NCBI GenBank assembly: GCA_002435585.1
Contig: DJDY01000051.1
Span: 1-33,170, forward strand
From: Lachnospira sp. UBA5912
Lineage (GTDB): Bacteria > Bacillota > Clostridia > Lachnospirales > Lachnospiraceae
DNA: 33,170 nucleotides
Direction of reading: 5' to 3'
The notes beneath the pieces were generated by a model that was not told where the DNA came from, made no database searches, and saw nothing but the letters and a program-made list of their open reading frames with translations. This document shows, piece after piece, positions 8,875-17,371 of this stretch. Every line of letters begins with the position of its first letter. Positions within the stretch are counted from its first letter, which is position 1. A program made the translations under genes and the position numbers.

Positions 8875-9702
8875 TTAGTTTATTCCACTTATTATTTTAG
8901 AAGCCCTGCTCTGTATTATTGCATTAATAAGAAGTATTATTAATGCAGCAGCAAGCATAACAAGCGCAATAGCTGTGGCACTTGCATAGTCATACTCCTG
9001 AAGCTTTGACATAATAAGAAGCGGTGTTATTTCTGTTTCATATGGTGTATTGCCTGCTATAAATACTACGCTTCCATATTCACCAAGACTCCTTGCAAAT
9101 GCCATTGTAAAACCTGCTATTAATGCTGGCGTTATCTCTGGCAATATGACTTTCATAAATATCTGACGGTTAGATGCGCCAAGTAACTGTGCCGCCTGCT
9201 CGTATTCCTTATCAAGCTTTTCTAAAACAGGCTGCACACTTCTTACAACAAAAGGTATTCCTATAAATACTAATGCAACTGTAATTCCGATTCTTGTATA
9301 AGCTATTTTTATTCCTATATTATCAAATATTTTTCCTACCCAGCCATCACTTACAGTAAGATGGGTAAGCGCAATTCCAGCTACAGCGGTTGGAAGCGCA
9401 AATGGAAGCTCAATCATTCCATCCATAAGTCTTTTAAATGGAAAGTCATATCTTACAAGCACCCAGGCAAGTATAAGTCCCATCACAAGGTTAATTAACG
9501 ATGCAATCAGTGCTGTTATAAAGCTGACCTTATAGCTTGCCACTACTCTTGGCATTGTAATCGTCCTTATAAAATCTGAAAAGCTCATATGTGCCGAATA
9601 TACTACCAGTGAGCATAACGGGATTATTACAATTATTCCCAATATAGCTATCATTACTCCAAAAGATAATCCAAACCCTGGAATCACGCTTTTTCTTTTC
9701 AT
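8875..9702 (-). CDS. cysT: Sulfate ABC importer permease CysT (CysU)
   Basis: A 275-residue permease with the expected six membrane segments. Family marks are 'LPFALPTAVAGIALT' and an EAA loop 'DKEYEQAAQLLGASNRQIFMKVILPEI', followed by 'GFTMAFARSLGEYGSVVFIAGN'. The ATG lies only 3 bases after the stop of the binding-protein gene, with a GAGG inside the end of that gene serving as ribosome site. It acts with CysW and CysA to import sulfate for assimilation. Confidence 0.92.
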   Translation of the reverse strand: MKRKSVIPGFGLSFGVMIAILGIIVIIPLCSLVVYSAHMSFSDFIRTITMPRVVASYKVSFITALIASLINLVMGLILAWVLVRYDFPFKRLMDGMIELPFALPTAVAGIALTHLTVSDGWVGKIFDNIGIKIAYTRIGITVALVFIGIPFVVRSVQPVLEKLDKEYEQAAQLLGASNRQIFMKVILPEITPALIAGFTMAFARSLGEYGSVVFIAGNTPYETEITPLLIMSKLQEYDYASATAIALVMLAAALIILLINAIIQSRASKIISGIN

Positions 9703-9705
9703 ACC

Positions 9706-10848
9706 CTAGTTCCTCTTTTCATATATCGAATCAAATACTCCGCCATCTTTAAAGTGCTTATCTGCGGCTGCACTCCATCCACCAAAATGCTTAATATCTG
9801 TAAGCTTAAGATTAGTTACTATCCATTTTCCATCTGCTGGAAGCTCTTTTATTACATTTGAGCTGCCGTTGTATACATATTCTGAAAGTATCTTTTCATC
9901 AGATGGACGATAATACCATTTAGCTTCTAATCTCTGTGCTTCATCTGAATACAGATAATTAAGATATTCTGTTGCAACATTTCTTGTTCCGCGCTCATCT
10001 ACAACCTCATCCACAACAGCAACTGTTGGCTGGCATAATATTGATACTGATGGAACCACTATTTCGTATTCACCAGGATGTTCATTTAATGAAAGAAATG
10101 CTTCATTTTCCCATGCTATAAGCACATCTCCCTGTCCATTCTCTACAAATGATGTTGTGGCACCTCTTGCTCCTGAATCAAGCACGAGTACATTTTTGTA
10201 TAATGTTTTTATGTTATTGGTTATTTCAGCCTCACTCTGTCCCTGACTCTCAAAGTAATACCATGCAGCAAGATAATTCCATCTTGCACCTCCCGATGTC
10301 TTAGGATTTGGTGTTATAACTCCCACATCACTTCTTAACAGATCATTCCAGTCATATATTCCTTTTGGATTATCCTTTCTTACAAGAAATACAATACTTG
10401 ATGTATATGGTGAACTATCAAGTGGAAATTCATTAACATATCCATCATCTATCAGACCTGCATCCTTAACAGCATCCACATCTCCTTCAAGTGCAAGTGT
10501 AACAACATCTGCCTCAAGACCATTGGCAACCTCGAGCGCCTGTTTTCCCGAACCTCCGTGAGACTGTGTAACTGTAACATCCTGTCCGTTCTTATCCTTC
10601 CAGTATTTTGCAAAAAGCTGATTATACTCTTTATATAATTCTCTTGTTGGATCATAAGAAACATTAGTTATTTCCACGCTCTCGCTGTTATCTGCGCTGC
10701 TACTGCCGCATCCATAAAGTGTACCTGCTGCAATTATTGTTGTGAGTCCTAAAACAGCAGTCTTTCTTATATATTTTGTTAAACTCTTAACATCAAACGA
10801 TGTTTTCTTTCTAGATGATTTTCCAGTACCAAATGTAAACCTCTTCAT
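9706..10848 (-). CDS. sbp: Sulfate-binding lipoprotein
   Basis: A 380-residue extracytoplasmic binding protein. 'SHGGSGKQALEVANGLEADVVTLAL' near residues 105-130 is the Sbp/CysP family hallmark that builds the sulfate pocket; 'TPNPKTSGGARWNYLAAW' is a second conserved block. The signal peptide is long and basic (about 30 residues before the hydrophobic core) and ends in the lipobox 'LYGC' with C47. An upstream in-frame ATG at 10863 overlaps the Shine-Dalgarno (ATGGGAGG), so the ATG at 10848, 7 bases after GGGAGG, is chosen. First gene of the sbp-cysT-cysW-cysA operon. Thiosulfate may also be a ligand. Confidence 0.92.
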   Translation of the reverse strand: MKRFTFGTGKSSRKKTSFDVKSLTKYIRKTAVLGLTTIIAAGTLYGCGSSSADNSESVEITNVSYDPTRELYKEYNQLFAKYWKDKNGQDVTVTQSHGGSGKQALEVANGLEADVVTLALEGDVDAVKDAGLIDDGYVNEFPLDSSPYTSSIVFLVRKDNPKGIYDWNDLLRSDVGVITPNPKTSGGARWNYLAAWYYFESQGQSEAEITNNIKTLYKNVLVLDSGARGATTSFVENGQGDVLIAWENEAFLSLNEHPGEYEIVVPSVSILCQPTVAVVDEVVDERGTRNVATEYLNYLYSDEAQRLEAKWYYRPSDEKILSEYVYNGSSNVIKELPADGKWIVTNLKLTDIKHFGGWSAAADKHFKDGGVFDSIYEKRN

Positions 10849-10934
10849 AAATAATCCTCCCATTATTACCTTTATTTTTCATAACACATATGGTATATGC
10901 ACTTCCATAATATGTTTTTCGATTTATATGTATT

Positions 10935-10944
10935 TCCTATAGGA
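10935..10944. promoter_or_regulatory. Palindrome TCCTATAGGA at the predicted sbp start site
   Basis: A perfect 10-base palindrome with wider partial symmetry (ATTTCC-TATA-GGATTT). It lies about 3-12 bases downstream of the inferred transcription start, a normal repressor position. Control of a sulfate operon by an Rrf2-type regulator such as CymR would fit, but the regulator is not identified here. Confidence 0.4.
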
Positions 10945-10953
10945 TTTATGGGA

Positions 10954-10982
10954 ATTCTACTGCTTTTATTATCTTTCTTCAA
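10954..10982 (-). promoter_or_regulatory. Candidate sigma-A promoter of the sbp-cysTWA operon
   Basis: On the minus strand TTGAAG (10977-10982), a 17-base spacer, then TAGAAT (10954-10959). The start site would be near 10947, giving a leader of about 100 bases. Confidence 0.5.
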
Positions 10983-10992
10983 TTTCAATGTC

Positions 10993-11006
10993 TGAAAACG
11001 TTTTCA
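10993..11006. promoter_or_regulatory. cre-like LacI-family operator 1
   Basis: TGAAAACGTTTTCA is a perfect palindrome and a full match to the catabolite-responsive element consensus TGWNANCGNTNWCA. It sits about 11 bases upstream of the inferred sbp -35 box, where CcpA-type proteins usually activate rather than repress. Another LacI-family regulator could be the true partner. Confidence 0.6.
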
Positions 11007-11085
11007 GTTTATTCATAAAATTTTTCATTGAAGTTAATTATTTATGTCATATTCTTGTGATATATGTGCATCACGACTGTTTTTT

Positions 11086-11099
11086 TGAAAACGTTATCA
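11086..11099. promoter_or_regulatory. cre-like LacI-family operator 2
   Basis: TGAAAACGTTATCA again matches the cre consensus. It starts 93 bases after site 1 (close to nine helical turns) and ends 96 bases before the marR-type -35 box, so the pair could support looping or dual control. Confidence 0.55.
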
Positions 11100-11195
11100 T
11101 TCAGGTATCTTCTATATCTATTGAAGTTTTTGTCAGAACTTCTTTAATATATTTCATTAACATCTTTCACAATCTTTAAAATGCGGTGTATTTTG

Positions 11196-11224
11196 TTGCA
11201 TTAACCCTCTTTGTAATATATAAT
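11196..11224 (+). promoter_or_regulatory. Sigma-A promoter of the marR-type gene
   Basis: TTGCAT (11196-11201), a 17-base spacer and a perfect TATAAT (11219-11224), about 47 bases before the chosen start codon. Confidence 0.65.
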
Positions 11225-11270
11225 GTAACTAGATTTTTACGTTTATTTTAATATGAAAGTGAGTGCTTTT

Positions 11271-11705
11271 ATGGACATTTACGAATCATTAAACTCTATA
11301 CTTGTGACATTGTTTAACGATATTATGAATATAGAAGAAAAGGCTTTAATTACAGATGAATTCAAGGACATTTCTGTTACAGATATGCATATTATAGAAG
11401 CTATAGGTATAGCAGAGCCACGCACTATGAGTGTTATCTCCAGGTCACTTGGTGTTACTATGGGTACTCTTACTGTTGGTATTAACGGACTTGTTAAGAA
11501 GGGATACGTTATCAGAACACGTGGCGAAAAAGACCGCCGTATTGTATATGCATCACTTACCGATAAAGGAATTGCTGCATATAATCATCACAAAAAGTTC
11601 CATGAAGACATGATTAACTACATAACAGAAGATTTAAGCGAAAGTGAAGCCATTGCGCTTACTAAGACATTTACAAGACTTGAAGAATATTTTAAGAGCT
11701 TCTAA
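11271..11705 (+). CDS. MarR-family regulator, FabT-like
   Basis: A 144-residue winged-helix regulator. 'FKDISVTDMHIIEAIG', 'SVISRSLGVTMGTLTVGINGLVKKGYVIRTRGEKDRRIVYASLTDKG' and the C-terminal dimerisation helix resemble FabT, the repressor of fatty-acid synthesis in streptococci and relatives, more than generic MarR. An ATG at 11253 lacks a ribosome site; the ATG at 11271, with AAGTGAG 7 bases upstream, is preferred. No fab genes are adjacent, so it acts at a distance or has another target. Its stop codon shares the four bases CTAA with the stop of the convergent AraC-type gene. Confidence 0.82.
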   Translation: MDIYESLNSILVTLFNDIMNIEEKALITDEFKDISVTDMHIIEAIGIAEPRTMSVISRSLGVTMGTLTVGINGLVKKGYVIRTRGEKDRRIVYASLTDKGIAAYNHHKKFHEDMINYITEDLSESEAIALTKTFTRLEEYFKSF

Positions 11706-12544
11706 ACATTCTTTTTCTTAAAAAATGCTTTTTTATATTCTGTCGGTGTTACTCCTTCTATCTGCTTAAACACCTTAAGAAAGTATTTCTCATCATTAAA
11801 AGCACACTGAAATGCTATCTCTTTAAGTGAACATTCTGTAGATGTCATAATATTCTTAGCCTCATTTATTCTTATTTCATTAATATATCTTTTCAATGAA
11901 ATATGAACTGTCTTTTTAAACATATTTGAAAGATAATCAGGGTTATAATGGAACAATTCTGCAATTCTGGCAACTGTGATTGATTGATTATAGTTATTAT
12001 GAATCCAGTTTTTTATATTAATTATTTCTTCTGATATGTCTTTGTTTTCCTGTTCTTTAAATTCTTCTGATATCTCCATTAAAAGGCATGTCAGAAAGTA
12101 ATCCATAAACTTACTCTTAACCTGTGGTTTCCTGAATGATTCATCCAGAAGCTGCGAAAATAAAAGCTGTACTCTCTTACTATATTTCAGGTCACCATAC
12201 TCAGGTATTATATAATTATCATCTGTCCCACATTCAAAAGCATTCACATCATCATAAATATATGTTCCATTTGGTACATAAAAATGTGTCCAATAATATT
12301 GCAGATATTCTGTTGAACTATTGTAACCATAATGAAGAGTATTACTTCTTAAGATTATGTATTGATTATCAGAAACTACATAATTAGTCTTATCCTGCGC
12401 TATATAAAGGCTTCCCCTCACCACTACTATAAGTACATACGAATCTATGCATCTTCTTGGATGCAGAAAGTTTCTATCACGTACAAGCTGTCCACAGGAT
12501 AAATATGTTAATGGTTCATTTTGTGGAATAACTATTTGTTTCAT
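11702..12544 (-). CDS. AraC/XylS-family transcriptional regulator
   Basis: A 280-residue regulator. An N-terminal cupin-like sensor domain (about residues 1-150) is followed by two AraC-type helix-turn-helix motifs in the last about 100 residues ('SITVARIAELFHYNPDYLSNMFKKTV' and 'SLKEIAFQCAFNDEKYFLKVFKQIEGVTPTEYKK'). A GTG start at 12556 overlaps the GAGGTG ribosome site, so the ATG at 12544, 9 bases after it, is chosen. It is divergent from the GH127 gene and is most likely its arabinose- or arabinoside-responsive activator; this is inferred from position. Confidence 0.88.
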   Translation of the reverse strand: MKQIVIPQNEPLTYLSCGQLVRDRNFLHPRRCIDSYVLIVVVRGSLYIAQDKTNYVVSDNQYIILRSNTLHYGYNSSTEYLQYYWTHFYVPNGTYIYDDVNAFECGTDDNYIIPEYGDLKYSKRVQLLFSQLLDESFRKPQVKSKFMDYFLTCLLMEISEEFKEQENKDISEEIINIKNWIHNNYNQSITVARIAELFHYNPDYLSNMFKKTVHISLKRYINEIRINEAKNIMTSTECSLKEIAFQCAFNDEKYFLKVFKQIEGVTPTEYKKAFFKKKNV

Positions 12545-12638
12545 TCTATTAATCACCTCGTATTATAATCTCCATTGTGAAGCTGTTCATATTTTATTAT
12601 ATATCTAAGTTTTTTTCACCTTATATAAGTTTTATTAG

Positions 12639-12668
12639 TTGATATCCATGTTTATGAACTAATATAAT
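12639..12668 (+). promoter_or_regulatory. Candidate promoter of the GH127 gene
   Basis: TTGATA (12639-12644), an 18-base spacer and TATAAT (12663-12668), about 60 bases upstream of the start. The region between the two divergent genes (12545-12731) is very AT-rich and would carry the AraC-type operator, but no clear direct repeat could be assigned. Confidence 0.4.
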
Positions 12669-12731
12669 AATATCAGATTATTTAATAACATCTTACTACA
12701 ATAAGCCCTAATAATAAAGGAGATTTATGTT

Positions 12732-14660
12732 ATGAACAAAGATTTTTACACACAATCAGTAAACGATGTCAAGGTCAGCGATTGTTTCTTTAGTCCTATT
12801 ATGGAAACAACCCGTACCCAGATGCTTCCTTATCAGTGGAATGCTTTAAATGATGCAATACCAGACATTGAACCAAGCCACTGTATTGAAAACTTTAAAA
12901 TAGCAGCCGGATTATCACAAGGCGAATTTCATGGAAAAGTGTTTCAGGACAGCGATTTACATAAATGGATAGAAGCTGCTGCATATTCACTAAGGTGGCA
13001 TCCTGACAGCACCCTTGAAAATCAGATTGACGAGGCAATCGACCTTATAATAAGTACACAACAGCCTGATGGTTATATCGGAACATATTATACTATTAAT
13101 GGTCTTGATAAGAGATGGACTAATGTTATGGGAAATCACGAGTTATATTGTGCAGGCCATATGCTTGAAGCTGCTGTTGCTTACTATGAAATAACAGGAA
13201 AGCGTAAACTGCTAGATGCTATGATAAAATTTGTTGACTACATAGATTCTGTCTTTGGTCCAGAAGATAACAAGCTCCACGCTTACCCTGGACACGAAAT
13301 AATAGAAATGGCTCTTATGCGGCTGTATGATATTACACATAACGAAAAGCACCTCAGGCTGGCAAAATATTTCATAGACGAAAGAGGAAAACAGCCATGT
13401 TATTTTGAAGATGAAATCAAAAAATATAATAACATATGGAAATGGAAGGACAGCTACTTCAAATTCGATTATTACCAGGCTGGCAAGCCAGTCCGTGGCA
13501 GAGGTGAAGCTGTTGGACACGCTGTAAGAGCTGTGTACCTTTATTCAGGAATTGCTGATGTTGCAAGAGCTGCTGACGATGAAGAATTATACACAACATG
13601 TCAGAAATTATGGGATAATATTGTCCATAAAAAGATGTTTATTACAGGTGCTCTAGGTTCTTCATCATATGGTGAATCCTTTACCATAGATTATGACCTT
13701 CCTAACGACCTTGTTTATGGTGAAACATGTGCTTCTGTGGCTATGGTATTCTTTGCATTCCGTATGCTCAAAATGCAGCAAAAAGGCGAATATGCTGATG
13801 TAATGGAGAAGCTTTTATACAACGGAACTATAAGCGGCATGTCACTTGATGGCAAAAGCTTCTTCTATGTTAATCCTTTGGAGGTGTATCCTGAAAAGAA
13901 TGAAAAGGTTCAGGCTTTCAGACATGTTAAGGTAAAAAGACAGACATGGTTTTCGTGTGCCTGCTGTCCTCCTAACCTTGCAAGACTTGTTGAATCACTT
14001 GGTTCATATATATATACTGAAAATGCGCATAATTTATATGTAAACCTATACATAGGAAATCAAGCAGAAGTATTTAATAATACAACTGAAATAAGCATGA
14101 AAAGTAATTATCCATGGAATGGTGACATCATACTTAATATAAAAAGCACAAGAAATGATACATGGAAGCTTGCACTACATATTCCATCATGGTGTCATAA
14201 CTATACTATAAATGTTGATGGTAAACCTGCTGATTACACATTAAATGATGGCTATGCATATATAGAAGCCGACTGGAGCAGTACGCATACTGTTGAATTA
14301 AATATGGATATTAAAGCACGGGTTGTACGCTCTAATCCTAAAGTTCGCGAAAATATTGGAAAAGTAGCAGTTATGCGTGGTCCTATGGTTTATTGTCTTG
14401 AAGAAGAAGATAATGGAAACAATCTCCATGAAATTGAAATGCCTTCCTCAACACAATTCAAGGAAGAATACCGACCTGATATGCTTGGTGGAATAGTAAC
14501 AATATCCGCCACGGGACGTAAGATAAAAGAGTCAGGTGGTGATGATTTATATACTGACAATACCGACCTTGAATATGAAGATAAAGATTTACTCTGGATA
14601 CCTTATTACGCATGGGATAACAGGCATACCGGTGAAATGATGGTCTGGGTACGTGACTAA
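12732..14660 (+). CDS. GH127 beta-L-arabinofuranosidase (cytosolic)
   Basis: A 642-residue enzyme of family GH127 (old DUF1680), matching the size of bifidobacterial HypBA1. It has the Cys-dependent active site: 'YGETC' gives E331 and C333, and 'CACCPPNLARL' gives C409, C411 and C412. These correspond by motif to the zinc ligands (E338, C340, C417, C418) and nucleophile (C417) of HypBA1. E315 in 'YGESF' aligns with the acid/base E322. An (alpha/alpha)6 barrel fills the first two-thirds and beta-sandwich domains the rest. There is no signal peptide, so it acts on imported beta-arabinofuranosides from plant glycoproteins or pectin side chains. AAAGGAG lies 9 bases before the ATG; an earlier ATG at 12727 runs straight into a stop. 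Confidence 0.92.
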   Translation: MNKDFYTQSVNDVKVSDCFFSPIMETTRTQMLPYQWNALNDAIPDIEPSHCIENFKIAAGLSQGEFHGKVFQDSDLHKWIEAAAYSLRWHPDSTLENQIDEAIDLIISTQQPDGYIGTYYTINGLDKRWTNVMGNHELYCAGHMLEAAVAYYEITGKRKLLDAMIKFVDYIDSVFGPEDNKLHAYPGHEIIEMALMRLYDITHNEKHLRLAKYFIDERGKQPCYFEDEIKKYNNIWKWKDSYFKFDYYQAGKPVRGRGEAVGHAVRAVYLYSGIADVARAADDEELYTTCQKLWDNIVHKKMFITGALGSSSYGESFTIDYDLPNDLVYGETCASVAMVFFAFRMLKMQQKGEYADVMEKLLYNGTISGMSLDGKSFFYVNPLEVYPEKNEKVQAFRHVKVKRQTWFSCACCPPNLARLVESLGSYIYTENAHNLYVNLYIGNQAEVFNNTTEISMKSNYPWNGDIILNIKSTRNDTWKLALHIPSWCHNYTINVDGKPADYTLNDGYAYIEADWSSTHTVELNMDIKARVVRSNPKVRENIGKVAVMRGPMVYCLEEEDNGNNLHEIEMPSSTQFKEEYRPDMLGGIVTISATGRKIKESGGDDLYTDNTDLEYEDKDLLWIPYYAWDNRHTGEMMVWVRD

Positions 14661-14666
14661 AGATCT

Positions 14667-14705
14667 AAAAGCCCCCACAGATATTGATTTCTGTGGGGGC
14701 TTTTT
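14667..14705 (+). terminator. Rho-independent terminator, bidirectional
   Basis: A GC-rich stem AGCCCCCACAGA / TCTGTGGGGGCT around an 8-base loop, followed by TTTT on the plus strand and preceded by AAAA. It can stop both the GH127 gene and the convergent lipoprotein gene. Confidence 0.92.
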
Positions 14706-14725
14706 GAAAGATTATTAATCTTTCT

Positions 14726-14740
14726 GCCGGACAGTCCGGC
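14726..14740. repeat. Small GC-rich inverted repeat
   Basis: GCCGGA-CAG-TCCGGC lies between the terminator and the lipoprotein stop codon. It could be a second hairpin in the lipoprotein mRNA 3' end. Confidence 0.5.
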
Positions 14741-14777
14741 AAATATATATATGAGAGTTTTGGAAAAGTAAGCTTAA

Positions 14778-17195
14778 TTATTTGGTTAACTCAGCTGTCT
14801 TATATATAAATGTTACTGAGCTGTCCTTTCCATCTTTCTTATCAAGGAATGAATTATAATTCTTACCAAGCTTTATAACCTCCTTGATTGTATCTACCGC
14901 TGTATCAGCATCATCACCAACAAGACTTGTTATAGCCTTTATACCTGATGCGTTGAATTCAGCCATACCATCCTTAAGTGTTATAGCACCATCATTAAGC
15001 TGTGTAACGCCATCTGCTAAGGTTGTAGATGATGACTTAAGTGTTGATGTACCATCTGCAAGCTGTGATGAACCACTTCTTAATGCAAGATTATTAGCAT
15101 TAAGTGTTGTGAAACCACTTGTTAACTGACCTATACCACCATTAAGTGTATCATTATTACTGCTAAGCGTTCCAAGACCTGCATTTATTTTTTGAATACC
15201 TTCATTAAGTAAATTATTTTTTGAATTAAGTGTGGCAACACCTGCATTTAAAGCTGCTGCTCCTGTATTTAACTTCTTACTACTTGAGTTCAACTTATCC
15301 GCTCCTGTATCTAACCTAGCAACACCTTCATTAAGATCATCATTTTTAGAATTAAGCTTTGCTAAACCATCGTTAAGAGTGCTTACTCCACTGTTCAGCT
15401 CAGTACTCTTTTCATTAAGAGTATCAAGACCTGTGCTTAAGTCACTTGCACCTTGTGCAAGTGTATCTATAGATGAAGCACTTCCTGCAATCTGTGCAGC
15501 TACCTGTGAAAGTGCTCCTGCTGCACCCTGATTGCTTGCAGCCTTAACTAAAAGACCTAACTGGTTAGCATATAAACTTGTTATCTGGCTTGTTGCACCA
15601 TTATCAACAACACTCTGTGTATACGCTGTAAGATACTTTGTATACAACTCCGTAATCTTCTTTGCCACAGCATCATCACCATTAACTGCTGCAAGTGCTG
15701 TAAGGTCATCTGTTATAGTAATACCGCTAAGACCAGCTCCTGTAGCTGCTGCTGTAAGCTGTGATACACTATCCTGTATATTCTTGTTAGTCTTATAATA
15801 ACTAAGATTTTGTGCAAGCTGATTAGCCATAGTTTCTGTAAGCATAGTCTTTAACTGTGATACACCAGCACTTACCTGCTTAGCTCCTGCTGCTGCACTT
15901 GCTACACCATCTGTATAATCTTTAATTCCTTTCTTTAAATCGGCTACTCCTACTCCTAGCTGCTTGGCACCTGTTGTATATGCATTTATTCCACTCTTTA
16001 AATCTGTAGAACCTGAGCTAATCTGTGCCACACCATCTGTATAATCCTTAATTCCTGTTTCTAACTCTGTTGCACCTTCTCCAAGCTGAACAACACCGTC
16101 TGTATAATCTTTAATTCCTGTTTCTAACTCTGTTGCACCTTCTCCAAGCTTACTTGTACCATCTGTATAAGCTGCAATACCATCCTTAAGCTGGTCGGCA
16201 CCATCTCCTAACTGGCTTGCACCATCTGTATAAGCATATATACCATCCTTAAGTGATGAAGCACCATCATCTAACTGACCTACACCATCTGTAAGTGCTG
16301 GGATGCTGTCTGCAAGTGTCTGTGTACCATTCTGGAGAGTTACTGTTCCGTCTGTAAGCTGGTCTGCTGCTGACTGAAGTTCATTCATCTTATCTTCAAG
16401 CTTTGCAAGTGAGAAATCATCTACATCCACATCGTTAAGCACACTTGTAGTTGCTACTGACATAGACATATCAAGTTCAAAGTCGTTAACATCTGCTGAT
16501 ATTTCAAAGTATTCTGGAATATCCATATCAAGACTTTCATTATCAAACTTAAGATTTAATGTATCCTTTAAACCAGGCATTGTCATACCGAGTGCTATGA
16601 TGTTGTCGCCAACCTTGCTTACCTTACCATTAGTAACTTCCACGTTGCTGAATTTATCAGTTGGAAGAAGAGTTCCTGTTATCATTGTAAATGGAACATA
16701 TGCTGTACGTGACTTTCCATTAACTGTTATAGTCTTCTTCTCATTGTTAGTATAATCATATCTTATAGTAACCTTACCACTCTTACCTATCATGTCTTCC
16801 GGCTTGGTTTCCACACCATCTAACTTATAAGTAACCTTAATAGATACTGGTGCACTCTTACTTGAACTGCTCTGGTTAGTTGTTGTTTCACCATTAGCAT
16901 CTGTCACCTTTTCTGTTACGGTTACATGATCCTGTGTTCCATCTGCCTTGCCAAACACATATACCATCTCGTCACGCGTATTTGTCTTCAATGTACTTGT
17001 GTTTGATACAGATAACTCGTTCTTTATTGCATCTGAAATAATGCTTTCTGTATTAGAAGCTGCCTCACTGCTTATGGCAACCTCACTCTGTGTCTGATTA
17101 TATGATGTATTAGTTCCACATGCTGTAAGTGTTGAAGCTATAAGAACAACGCTCATTAACACTGAACCATACTTGAATAAAGTCTTCTTAACCAT
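14778..17195 (-). CDS. Lipoprotein with xxxLxxG heptad repeats, partner of the MMPL transporter
   Basis: An 805-residue predicted lipoprotein: basic start, hydrophobic core, lipobox 'LTAC' with C26. Residues 30-275 look like a beta-rich domain. Residues 280-445 are heptads of the xxxLxxG type seen in YhgE/Pip-related proteins, including six tandem copies of a 21-residue unit (three heptads) at 320-445 with a YTDG core. A helical spacer (about 450-565) is followed by a second heptad block with an LNxG/SxxL pattern to about residue 765. There is no C-terminal membrane segment. The repeats predict a long rod outside the membrane. GGAGG lies 7 bases before the ATG. The MMPL gene is 176 bases upstream, so this is probably its extracellular accessory; no function is proven. 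Confidence 0.8.
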   Translation of the reverse strand: MVKKTLFKYGSVLMSVVLIASTLTACGTNTSYNQTQSEVAISSEAASNTESIISDAIKNELSVSNTSTLKTNTRDEMVYVFGKADGTQDHVTVTEKVTDANGETTTNQSSSSKSAPVSIKVTYKLDGVETKPEDMIGKSGKVTIRYDYTNNEKKTITVNGKSRTAYVPFTMITGTLLPTDKFSNVEVTNGKVSKVGDNIIALGMTMPGLKDTLNLKFDNESLDMDIPEYFEISADVNDFELDMSMSVATTSVLNDVDVDDFSLAKLEDKMNELQSAADQLTDGTVTLQNGTQTLADSIPALTDGVGQLDDGASSLKDGIYAYTDGASQLGDGADQLKDGIAAYTDGTSKLGEGATELETGIKDYTDGVVQLGEGATELETGIKDYTDGVAQISSGSTDLKSGINAYTTGAKQLGVGVADLKKGIKDYTDGVASAAAGAKQVSAGVSQLKTMLTETMANQLAQNLSYYKTNKNIQDSVSQLTAAATGAGLSGITITDDLTALAAVNGDDAVAKKITELYTKYLTAYTQSVVDNGATSQITSLYANQLGLLVKAASNQGAAGALSQVAAQIAGSASSIDTLAQGASDLSTGLDTLNEKSTELNSGVSTLNDGLAKLNSKNDDLNEGVARLDTGADKLNSSSKKLNTGAAALNAGVATLNSKNNLLNEGIQKINAGLGTLSSNNDTLNGGIGQLTSGFTTLNANNLALRSGSSQLADGTSTLKSSSTTLADGVTQLNDGAITLKDGMAEFNASGIKAITSLVGDDADTAVDTIKEVIKLGKNYNSFLDKKDGKDSSVTFIYKTAELTK
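15861..16238 (-). repeat. Six tandem 63-base units inside the lipoprotein gene
   Basis: Codons 320-445 encode six copies of a 21-residue unit. The third boundary is the youngest: bases 16048-16087 and 16111-16150 are identical over 40 bases at a 63-base offset, which points to recent duplication or conversion. Confidence 0.85.
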
Positions 17196-17260
17196 AACTA
17201 TTCCTCCATTTCCTTATTTCCCGATATATTTTATATTCATTCCGGCATATATTCTTCTGA

Positions 17261-17280
17261 TTATGATGTCAAGGTCATAA
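17261..17280. promoter_or_regulatory. Inverted repeat over a possible -35 box upstream of the lipoprotein gene
   Basis: TTATGATGTCAAGGTCATAA has TTATGA/TCATAA arms and one half (GGTCAT) identical to the tetR-region operators. On the minus strand it contains TTGACA (17267-17272), a consensus -35 box, though the -10 (TATATG at 15 bases or TATGCC at 17) is weak. The rest of the 176-base gap shows nothing further. Confidence 0.35.
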
Positions 17281-17371
17281 TGCATTCTGTCCATTACTTA
17301 CTCTCAACTTCGTAATTAGTATAATTATAAAATCATCCTGACTTTCCACAATATTACATACCAGTCACTTA

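Larger units (their letters stand above)
10849..11270. other. Divergent intergenic region between sbp and the marR-type gene
   Basis: This 422-base stretch has no credible gene. It holds the sbp promoter, a palindrome at its predicted start site, two cre-like operators and the marR promoter (listed separately). A 63-codon open frame at 10988-11179 has no ribosome site and a composition unlike the neighbours. No SAM box or T-box core was recognised in the sbp leader. Confidence 0.8.

Noticed and set aside
9706..10848. Molybdate (ModA) rather than sulfate-binding protein
   Set aside because: The SHGGSGKQA and EADVVTLAL motifs are those of Sbp/CysP, and two distinct Cys-type permeases follow instead of a single ModB.
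10849..10950. Possible SAM or T-box leader on the sulfate operon
   Set aside because: The leader is about 100 bases with no T-box core and no SAM-I helices or terminator.
10988..11179. A 63-codon frame between sbp and the marR-type gene
   Set aside because: No Shine-Dalgarno, overlaps both cre-type sites and has phenylalanine/isoleucine-rich content expected of AT-rich noncoding DNA.
15861..16238. CRISPR or noncoding tandem array
   Set aside because: The 63-base period translates into regular heptads in the lipoprotein frame.
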